Source of the DNA: Nocardioidaceae bacterium
GTDB lineage: Bacteria; Actinomycetota; Actinomycetes; Propionibacteriales; Nocardioidaceae
Direction of reading: 5' to 3'
DNA: 6,352 bases
Assembly (NCBI GenBank): GCA_013813125.1
Contig: JACCSH010000073.1
Span: 1 to 6,352 of the forward strand
The position numbers were made by a program, and so were the translations under genes. How positions within the stretch are numbered: position 1 is the stretch's first letter; the number at the start of each line of letters is the position of its first letter. Below are positions 1-5,344 of the stretch, piece by piece. The notes beneath the pieces were generated by a model that saw only the letters and a list, made by a program, of their open reading frames with translations, searched no databases and had not been told where the DNA came from.

Positions 1-1365
1 GCGCAGAGTCCCCAGCTTGGCGAGCAGCAGCGCCTCCGCCAGACAGACCCGCTGGAACTCCGCCAGGTGCAGGCCCTCGTTCGCACCGTGCGCCCGTGTG
101 TCGGGGTCCTCGACTCCGGTCACCAAGATGGCCGCCTCGGGGAACCTCTCCGCGAAGGCTGCGATGAAGGGAATCGAGCCTCCGACCCCGATGTCAACCG
201 GGGCGGTCCCGTCCCAGGCCTCACGGAACGCCTCGCGGGCAGCGTCGTACGCCGGTCCCCTCGCGTCGATGGCAAACGGCTGGCCGATCTCGCCGTCCTC
301 GATCGAGACCGAGGCGCCCCAGGGCGCGTGGCTCACCAGATGCTCGCGCAGTCGCTTAAGCGCTGAGCCTCCCTCGTCACCGGGGGCCAAACGCACACTG
401 ATCTTGGCTCGAGCTGCGGGGATGAGGGTGTTGCTTGCATCAGCCACGCGGGTCGCATCGAGTCCGATCACCGCAATCGCCGGCTTGGTCCATAACCGGT
501 CCACGACCGAGCCAGAACCCATCAAGTCGACACCGTCAAGGACCCCTGAGTCATGCCGCAGGCTCGACTCGGGATAGTCCAGCGAGTTCGCGTGACCCGC
601 CGCCAATCCTTCAACCGCGACGTTGCCCTCGTCATCGTGCAAGGTGGCCAGCAGTCGCACGAGCGCGGTGAGAGCGTCCGGTACAACGCCGCCCCACATG
701 CCTGAGTGGACGCCGTGCTGGAGCGTGCGCACCTCGACGACGCAGTCGACCAAGCCACGAAGTGACGTCGTGAGTGCCGGTTGGCCGAGAGCCCAGTTGG
801 TCGAGTCGGCGATGACAATCACGTCGCTCTTGAGCAACTCGTGCTTCTCCGCCAACAGCACGTCAAGCGTGGGCGAGCCCACCTCCTCCTCGCCTTCGAC
901 GAAGACGGTGACACCGACGGGGAGGTCGTCGCCGTGAGCGCGTACGGCCGCGAGGTGCGCCGCGATACCAGCCTTGTCGTCGGCCGCCCCCCTGCCGAAC
1001 AGCCTCCCGGCGCGCTCTATCGGCTCGAACGGTTCGGACTCCCACGCGGCATGGTCGCCTTCGGGCTGGACATCGTGATGGGCATAGAGCAAGACCGTGG
1101 GCGATCCGGCAGGGCCAGGCTTGCGCGCCACGATCGCAGGCAGTCCACCCTCGGCGGTGATCGTCTGTACGTCGAACCCTTCGTCGCGGAAGAGCCCAGC
1201 CGTGAATTCGGCCGAACGGCGTACCTCGCCGAATCGAGAAGGGTCGGCGCTCACGGACTGGATGCGCACCAGAGCTTCGAGGTCGCGCCTCACTCGCGGC
1301 AGCTGCGCCGTCACTGCCCCCCTCAGGTCGAGGCCGCTGCGGTCGTGGTCACCTTCGGTCGCCAT
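1..1365 (-). CDS. M20-family metallodipeptidase (3' end cut by window edge)
   Basis: This is a zinc-dependent peptidase of the M20 family (carnosinase/PepV-like dipeptidase group), expected to hydrolyse dipeptides in the cytoplasm; the true substrate cannot be read from sequence. The frame is open for 455 codons to the window edge with no stop, so a short C-terminal end is missing; family members are usually about 450-470 residues. Visible motifs are HHD at 96-98 (metal His96, Asp98), GRGAADDKAG at 124-133 (bridging Asp129), EGEEEVGS at 157-164 (catalytic/ligand Glu160-Glu161), Asp187 in IADSTNW, HGVHSG at 217-222 in the dimerisation lid, and His426 in RAHGANEG. All expected metal ligands are present, so it looks active. 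ATG at 1365 is the only ATG, GTG or TTG after the in-frame stop at 1450-1452. No clear Shine-Dalgarno precedes it. It lies 79 bases after the SCP-like gene, on the same strand. Confidence 0.93.
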   Translation of the reverse strand, partial: MATEGDHDRSGLDLRGAVTAQLPRVRRDLEALVRIQSVSADPSRFGEVRRSAEFTAGLFRDEGFDVQTITAEGGLPAIVARKPGPAGSPTVLLYAHHDVQPEGDHAAWESEPFEPIERAGRLFGRGAADDKAGIAAHLAAVRAHGDDLPVGVTVFVEGEEEVGSPTLDVLLAEKHELLKSDVIVIADSTNWALGQPALTTSLRGLVDCVVEVRTLQHGVHSGMWGGVVPDALTALVRLLATLHDDEGNVAVEGLAAGHANSLDYPESSLRHDSGVLDGVDLMGSGSVVDRLWTKPAIAVIGLDATRVADASNTLIPAARAKISVRLAPGDEGGSALKRLREHLVSHAPWGASVSIEDGEIGQPFAIDARGPAYDAAREAFREAWDGTAPVDIGVGGSIPFIAAFAERFPEAAILVTGVEDPDTRAHGANEGLHLAEFQRVCLAEALLLAKLGTLR

Positions 1366-1373
1366 AAGCCGGG

Positions 1374-1379
1374 ACTCTA
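1374..1379 (-). promoter_or_regulatory. Possible -10 hexamer just upstream of the dipeptidase
   Basis: On the minus strand TAGAGT fits the actinobacterial TANNNT -10 pattern and ends 8 bases before the ATG at 1365. A transcript starting there would be leaderless or nearly so, which would fit the absent Shine-Dalgarno. No convincing -35 is visible. Such a short pattern arises often by chance, so this is only a candidate. Confidence 0.2.
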
Positions 1380-1444
1380 ATGCCTCTGGCGTCAGCGTTT
1401 CCTCAGCGGCGCAAGCGCAGCGCCACCTCCTCCCCTCGGCGCCG

Positions 1445-1819
1445 TCAGGTCAGCGGCAGCTGGTCCGTGAGATTCGAGCGCTCACCTGAGGCCCGCACCC
1501 GGCGGCTTTCGAAAGCCTCGGTGAAGGTGAGCTGACCGCGCGCCAGCTTCAGCCAGGTGTCGGCGTCGGTCTCGACCACGGCCGGTGGCGTGCCGCGGGT
1601 GTGCCGAGCCCCTTCGATGCACTGGGCCGCGGCGTACGGCGGCACCCGCACCTCAACGCTCTTGCCGGGGAAACGCTGGGCCAAGACGGCGAGGAAATGT
1701 TTGACCGCAGCCCGTACATCCTCAGCACTGGCGGCATTGCCGACCGCCTCAGCCGCATCGAGCCGACTCAGCACGGCGTCCAGCTCAGCCGGCGAGAGGG
1801 GGCGTAGCCGCGCGACCAT
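1445..1819 (-). CDS. Sterol carrier family protein (bacterial SCP ortholog, SCP_3-like)
   Basis: This 124-residue soluble protein resembles the small actinobacterial 'sterol carrier family' proteins (Pfam SCP_3 type) that commonly sit between purL and purF; mycobacterial Rv0807 is, from memory, of this kind. The family's biochemical role is unproven; a lipid or hydrophobic-ligand pocket is inferred from the SCP2-like fold. Residues 1-50 look helical (PLSPAELDAVLSRLDAAEAV, then AVKHFLAVLAQRFPGKS). The SCP-like part follows: VEVRVPPYAAAQCIEG (55-70), HTRGTPPAVVETDADTWLKL (73-92), and the C-terminal SGERSNLTDQLPL, where family proteins also end. There is no signal peptide or membrane segment. 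The ATG at 1819 has no Shine-Dalgarno but does have a -10-like hexamer at leaderless spacing. It starts 64 bases after the purL stop and probably belongs to the purine cluster. Confidence 0.85.
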   Translation of the reverse strand: MVARLRPLSPAELDAVLSRLDAAEAVGNAASAEDVRAAVKHFLAVLAQRFPGKSVEVRVPPYAAAQCIEGARHTRGTPPAVVETDADTWLKLARGQLTFTEAFESRRVRASGERSNLTDQLPLT

Positions 1820-1825
1820 TGGAGC

Positions 1826-1831
1826 AGAGTA
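1826..1831 (-). promoter_or_regulatory. Candidate -10 element for a leaderless SCP-like mRNA
   Basis: Minus-strand TACTCT matches TANNNT and is followed by exactly six bases before the ATG at 1819. That is the geometry expected when transcription starts on the A of the start codon. No Shine-Dalgarno precedes the gene, which agrees with leaderless expression, common in actinobacteria. The -35 position (about 1849-1854) reads GTCGGT and is not a good match. The signal lies in the 64-base purL to SCP gap. Confidence 0.3.
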
Positions 1832-1883
1832 GTAAGTCTCGAACCGTCACCGACGAGTTCCGACTTCGATCGAGGCGCGTGCG

Positions 1884-4172
1884 TCAGTCGTCAAAAGCGG
1901 TCGGCAAGGTGGCCGACCAGGCGGCCCGCAGCTCTGCGAGCGAGACTGAGAAGCACTCCTGCACCTCGAGGACCGCGTCGTCGCCGCGTCCATCGGTGAC
2001 GCCCATGCGGACATGCGGGAAGCGCCGAGCCGCGCACATGTCGGTGAACCGCACCTCTTCGCTGCGTGGCACCGCGACAATTACCCGCGCCGTCGACTCG
2101 CTGAAGAGCGCGACGAACGGGTCCAGCTCGTCCGGCAGCCAAACCCGGGCGCCGACGTCATAGCGCAGGCATGACTCGACCAGCGCCTGCGCCAGACCGC
2201 CATCGGCCAGATCGTGGGCGGCGTCGATGAGACCGTCGCGGGAGGCGTTGATGAGCAGGTCGGCCAGCTGAGCCTCCATCTCGAGATCTACGACAGGCGG
2301 TAGGCCACCCAGATGCCCATGCGCAACGTGCGCCCACTCCGAGCCGCTGAGCTCGTCGCGGGTGGTGCCGAGCAGGTAGATCTGTTGGCCCTCGGTGGTG
2401 AAGCCGATCGGCGTACGCCGGGTTACGTCGTCGATCACACCCAGCACTCCCACCACGGGCGTCGGAAGAATCGGCTCGGCACCGGTCTGGTTGTAGAAGC
2501 TGACATTGCCCCCGGTGACCGGGATGCCGAGCGCTTCGCATCCCTGCGAGAGGCCCCGAGTCGCTTCGGCGAACTGCCACATCACATCCGGGTCTTCCGG
2601 CGACCCGAAGTTGAGGCAGTCGGTGACCGCGAGTGGGCGGGCGCCTGCGGTGGCGACGTTGCGATAGGACTCGGCCAGTGCCAGTTGGGCGCCGGTGAAT
2701 GGGTCGAGTTTGGCGAAGCGGCCGTTGCAGTCGGTCGACACGGCAATTCCGAGTCCGCTCTGCTCGTCGACTCGAAGGATCCCGGCGTCCTCCGGCTGAG
2801 CCAGAACCGTGTTGCCCTGCACGTAGCGGTCGTACTGGTTCGTGATCCACGACTTGTCGCACAAGTTTGGCGAGGCGACCAGCTGGAGCACAGTGGCGCG
2901 GAGCCCCTCGCCGGTGGTTGGGCGCGGAAGGGTCGAGGCGTCGCCTGCTTGCAGGGAGTCCTGCCAGATTGGGCGGGCGAACGGCCGCTCGTAGACCGGT
3001 CCCTCGGAGGCGACGGTGCGGGGGGGTACGTCGACCACCGTGTCGCCGTACCACTCGATCACCAGCCGACCCGTGTCGGTGACCTCACCGATCACGGTCG
3101 CGTCGACATCCCACTTCGCGCATATCTCGAGGAAGCGCGAGACGTGAGCCGGCTCGACCACCGCCATCATGCGCTCCTGTGACTCGCTCATCAGGATCTC
3201 TTCCGGTGCGAGCGACTCATCCCGCAGGGGCACTCGGTCGAGCCACACGTGCATGCCACCGTCGCCGGCGCTGGCCAGCTCAGAGGTGGCGCACGACAGA
3301 CCTGCACCGCCGAGGTCTTGGATACCCGCCACCAAGTGCTCGGCGAAGACCTCGAGAGTGCACTCGATCAGGAGCTTCTCCATGAAGGGGTCGCCGACCT
3401 GAACGCTCGGGCGCCTCGCGGAGCCCTGAGTGTCGAAAGCTTCCGATGCCAGGATCGATACACCGCCGATGCCGTCTCCACCGGTCGTCGCGCCGTAGAG
3501 GATGATCTGGTTGCCGGTCCCCGAGGCGTTGGCGAGGTGGATGTCCTCGTGCCTCATCACTCCGACGCAGAGTGCGTTGACCAACGGGTTACCGGCGTAT
3601 GACGGGTCGAAGACGGTCTCACCGCCGATGTTGGGCAGGCCGAGACAGTTGCCATAGCCACCCACACCGGCCACGACCCCGGGAAGAACCCGCTGTGTGT
3701 CTGGTGCTTCCAACGGGCCGAATCGCAGCGCATCCATGACCGCGACCGGTCGCGCGCCCATGGAGAGGATGTCGCGCACAATTCCGCCGACACCGGTCGC
3801 GGCACCCTGATAGGGCTCGATATAGGAGGGATGGTTGTGTGACTCGACCTTGAACGTCACCGCGTACCCCTGCCCGATGTCGACGACACCGGCGTTCTCA
3901 CCGATTCCCACCATCAGGTGCTTGCGCATCGCGTCGGTGACCTGCTCGCCGAACCGCCGAAGATGGACCTTGCTCGACTTGTACGAGCAGTGTTCGCTCC
4001 ACATCACCGAGTACATCGCCAACTCAGACGACGTGGGACGCCGACCGAGGATCTCGCGCAGGTGAGCCTCCTCGTCGGACTTGAGTCCCAGCTCGGCCCA
4101 AGGTTGAGCGACGTCAGGATGTTCCTGTGCGTGCGCGACAGTGTCGAGCTGGCGGGTCTGGGTCTCAGTCAA
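1884..4172 (-). CDS. purL: Phosphoribosylformylglycinamidine synthase subunit PurL
   Basis: PurL is the synthetase subunit of FGAM synthase. It activates FGAR with ATP and adds ammonia delivered by PurQ, giving FGAM, ADP and phosphate (purine pathway step 4, cytoplasm). At 762 residues it is the 'small PurL' form that needs separate PurS and PurQ. Visible motifs are SEHCSYKS (59-66, with the conserved catalytic-region His61), VESHNHPS (109-116), [15 protein letters not shown] (171-185), a Gly-rich ATP-binding segment [11 protein letters not shown] (227-237), SESQERM (329-335), then the second half of the pseudo-duplicated AIRS-like fold with GGNVSFYN (554-561) and DLADGGLA (654-661). The start is TTG at 4172, with GGGAG eight bases upstream; no in-frame ATG or GTG lies between it and the upstream in-frame TAG. 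It follows purQ after 128 bases, an unusually wide gap for subunits of one enzyme. The reading frame is intact and full length. Confidence 0.98.
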   Translation of the reverse strand: MTETQTRQLDTVAHAQEHPDVAQPWAELGLKSDEEAHLREILGRRPTSSELAMYSVMWSEHCSYKSSKVHLRRFGEQVTDAMRKHLMVGIGENAGVVDIGQGYAVTFKVESHNHPSYIEPYQGAATGVGGIVRDILSMGARPVAVMDALRFGPLEAPDTQRVLPGVVAGVGGYGNCLGLPNIGGETVFDPSYAGNPLVNALCVGVMRHEDIHLANASGTGNQIILYGATTGGDGIGGVSILASEAFDTQGSARRPSVQVGDPFMEKLLIECTLEVFAEHLVAGIQDLGGAGLSCATSELASAGDGGMHVWLDRVPLRDESLAPEEILMSESQERMMAVVEPAHVSRFLEICAKWDVDATVIGEVTDTGRLVIEWYGDTVVDVPPRTVASEGPVYERPFARPIWQDSLQAGDASTLPRPTTGEGLRATVLQLVASPNLCDKSWITNQYDRYVQGNTVLAQPEDAGILRVDEQSGLGIAVSTDCNGRFAKLDPFTGAQLALAESYRNVATAGARPLAVTDCLNFGSPEDPDVMWQFAEATRGLSQGCEALGIPVTGGNVSFYNQTGAEPILPTPVVGVLGVIDDVTRRTPIGFTTEGQQIYLLGTTRDELSGSEWAHVAHGHLGGLPPVVDLEMEAQLADLLINASRDGLIDAAHDLADGGLAQALVESCLRYDVGARVWLPDELDPFVALFSESTARVIVAVPRSEEVRFTDMCAARRFPHVRMGVTDGRGDDAVLEVQECFSVSLAELRAAWSATLPTAFDD

Positions 4173-4180
4173 GGCAGCGG

Positions 4181-4185
4181 CTCCC
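4181..4185 (-). promoter_or_regulatory. Ribosome binding site of purL (supports the TTG start)
   Basis: Minus-strand GGGAG lies eight bases before the TTG at 4172-4170. It is the only purine-rich Shine-Dalgarno-like run near the start and supports TTG as the initiation codon. It also lies immediately after the stop of the tiny Met-Pro-Pro-Pro frame. Confidence 0.6.
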
Positions 4186-4221
4186 GGTTCAGGGTGGCGG
4201 CATTCAGGTCGTAAGAACTAG

Positions 4222-4227
4222 ACGCTA
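4222..4227 (-). promoter_or_regulatory. Possible internal promoter -10 upstream of purL
   Basis: Minus-strand TAGCGT matches TANNNT inside the 128-base purQ-purL gap. A weak -35 candidate, TTCTGC, lies 18 bases further upstream (4246-4251). If real, it would let purL be transcribed apart from purSQ, with a start near 4215. The match is weak and could be chance. Confidence 0.2.
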
Positions 4228-4279
4228 CTGGCCCGCCCCGACACGGCAGAACTGAGGACGCCGTAACTGCCCTCTCACG

Positions 4280-4329
4280 ATTCGTCCGACTGGCCCTCGG
4301 TTAGAGCACCAGCTCACGACCGGACGAAT
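4280..4329 (-). repeat. Nested inverted repeat across the purQ stop codon
   Basis: ATTCGTCCG at 4280-4288 and CGGACGAAT at 4321-4329 are perfect 9-base reverse complements separated by 32 bases. Inside that loop lies a second hairpin, GAGC-ACCA-GCTC, at 4304-4315. The structure spans the last codons and the TAA stop (4303-4301) of purQ and opens into the gap before purL. No T-run follows on the minus strand, so it does not look like a standard intrinsic terminator. A role in RNA processing, attenuation or differential expression of purL is possible but inferred only from position. Confidence 0.45.
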
Positions 4330-5056
4330 GCCCCTGCAGTGGCGGGGGTCCCTGCGGTGGCGGGGTCCCTGCAGAGGCTGCAGGAGCGGAGGCGGCGAGG
4401 GATTGGAGTACGGAGGTGAAAAAGGGAAGGCCGCCGGTGCCCGGGCCACAGAGCGAGTCGACGGCATGTTCAGGGTGCGGCATCAACCCGACGACGTTGC
4501 CGCGTTCGGTGGTGATTCCCGCTATGGCCCGCATCGAGCCATTGGGATCGTCCCCTAGATACCGGGCCACGACCAGTCCTTCTCCCTCGAGGCGGTCGAG
4601 AGTGGCAAGGTCTGCGACGTACGCACCCTCACCGTTCTTGAGGACCAGTGTCACTTCCTCGCCCGTGACGTAGTCGTGAGTCCAGGAAGTCGAGGCGTTT
4701 TCGATCTTCAGACGCTGGTCTCGACACACGAACTTTCGGTGGTGATTGCGGATCAGCGCACCAGGAAGCAGATGCGACTCGCACAAGACCTGGAAGCCGT
4801 TGCAGATCCCCAACACAGGCATGCCGCCTCGCGCCGCCGCGACCACCTCGGCCATGACCGGGGCGAAACGGGCGATGGCTCCGGAGCGTAGGTAGTCGCC
4901 GTAGGAGAAGCCGCCCGGGAGGATCACAGCATCGACGCCTCGCAGATCGTGATCGCCATGCCACAACGCGACGGCCTCAGCCCCCGCCAGGCCGACCGCG
5001 CGCCGGGCATCGCCGTCGTCGAGCGAGCCGGGAAACGTGACCACCCCTATCCTCAC
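4301..5056 (-). CDS. purQ: Phosphoribosylformylglycinamidine synthase glutaminase subunit PurQ
   Basis: PurQ is the class I glutamine amidotransferase subunit of FGAM synthase: it hydrolyses glutamine and passes ammonia to PurL. The N-terminus [14 protein letters not shown] and [13 protein letters not shown] (45-57) are typical. The nucleophile elbow GICNGFQ (83-89) carries Cys85, and HPEH (194-197) supplies His194 and Glu196 of the triad. The normal family end is reached near FFTSVLQSL (212-220), at about 220-230 residues. About 30 further residues follow, rich in Ala, Pro, Gln and Gly ([12 protein letters not shown]), encoded by a 17/18-base tandem repeat. This tail is unusual and probably disordered. 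The start is GTG at 5056, overlapping the purS stop as GTGA, so translation is likely coupled; only a weak AGGG lies upstream. All catalytic residues are present. Confidence 0.97.
   Translation of the reverse strand: MRIGVVTFPGSLDDGDARRAVGLAGAEAVALWHGDHDLRGVDAVILPGGFSYGDYLRSGAIARFAPVMAEVVAAARGGMPVLGICNGFQVLCESHLLPGALIRNHHRKFVCRDQRLKIENASTSWTHDYVTGEEVTLVLKNGEGAYVADLATLDRLEGEGLVVARYLGDDPNGSMRAIAGITTERGNVVGLMPHPEHAVDSLCGPGTGGLPFFTSVLQSLAASAPAASAGTPPPQGPPPLQGHSSGRELVL
4331..4378 (-). repeat. Imperfect 17/18-base tandem repeat in the purQ 3' end
   Basis: On the plus strand CCCTGC recurs at 4332, 4350 and 4367. The units run 4331-4348 (18 bases), 4349-4365 (17 bases) and a partial third, 4366-4378. 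The first two share the core CCTGCRGTGGCGGGG. On the minus strand they encode TPPPQG and PPPLQG in the PurQ tail; the third copy is read in a different phase because one spacing is 17 rather than 18. This suggests slippage or duplication in the 3' end of purQ. Confidence 0.7.
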
Positions 5057-5301
5057 GACGCTTCGACCCTGACGGTGTAGTCCTCGATGACCGGGTTGCT
5101 CAGCAACGCCTCCGCGACCTGGCGGACCTGTGCAAGCTGATCCTCGGTGACCTCCTCGGCGAGTTCGAGCTCGAAGCGTTTGCCCTGGCGTACGTCGACG
5201 ACACCGCCGAAGCCCAGCCGCGGCATCGCACCGAGCACGGCCTTTCCTTGCGGGTCCAAGATCCCGGGCTTGGGCATGACCTCGACGATGACGCGGGGCA
5301 C
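5053..5301 (-). CDS. purS: Phosphoribosylformylglycinamidine synthase subunit PurS
   Basis: PurS is the small non-catalytic subunit that forms a dimer and bridges PurL and PurQ in the FGAM synthase complex, helping move ammonia between them. With the start chosen here it is 82 residues, matching the family's usual 80-odd. It opens with [18 protein letters not shown], followed by [20 protein letters not shown] and a final helix and strand ending in [14 protein letters not shown]. The frame stays open upstream to an ATG at 5355, which would add 18 residues (beginning MPIRLALPIL) unlike PurS, overlapping the acyl-CoA synthetase end. GTG at 5301 is preferred because AGGAG sits five bases before it and the conserved domain begins there. 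The stop overlaps the purQ GTG by four bases. Confidence 0.95.
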   Translation of the reverse strand: MPRVIVEVMPKPGILDPQGKAVLGAMPRLGFGGVVDVRQGKRFELELAEEVTEDQLAQVRQVAEALLSNPVIEDYTVRVEAS

Positions 5302-5306
5302 GGGCT

Positions 5307-5311
5307 CTCCT
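5307..5311 (-). promoter_or_regulatory. Ribosome binding site that sets the purS start
   Basis: Minus-strand AGGAG lies five bases before GTG 5301-5299. It is the strongest Shine-Dalgarno in the window and decides the purS start in favour of the GTG over the in-frame ATG at 5355. Confidence 0.75.
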
Positions 5312-5344
5312 GACCAGTTATGTCGCAAGATCGGCAGGGCAAGC

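Noticed and set aside
781..1380. Plus-strand open frame of 199 codons opposite the dipeptidase
   Set aside because: The minus strand here encodes all M20 metal-binding motifs in one uninterrupted frame; the plus-strand frame is a shadow.
1396..1420. Small GC-rich hairpin (GGCGC...GCGCC) between the SCP-like gene and the dipeptidase as a terminator
   Set aside because: The stem is only five base pairs and no T-run follows on the minus strand; such stems are common by chance in this GC-rich DNA.
1366..1449. Upstream CTG start for the dipeptidase (GAGG then CTG at 1395)
   Set aside because: The frame is open back to 1449 but CTG starts are rare, and the extra residues do not resemble the family N-terminus; the ATG at 1365 is simpler.
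2158..3054. Long minus-strand open frame in another phase of purL (298 codons)
   Set aside because: The translation is Arg/Pro/His-rich low-complexity sequence typical of an out-of-phase reading of a GC-rich gene.
2313..3182. Long plus-strand open frame (289 codons)
   Set aside because: It is antisense to purL, which has complete family motifs over this stretch; the plus-strand translation shows no recognisable domain and follows from high-GC codon bias.
5302..5344. purS promoter with -35 TTGCCC and -10 TAACTG
   Set aside because: The spacing of 16 is acceptable but the -10 lacks the final T and the -35 is poor; not strong enough to list as a feature.
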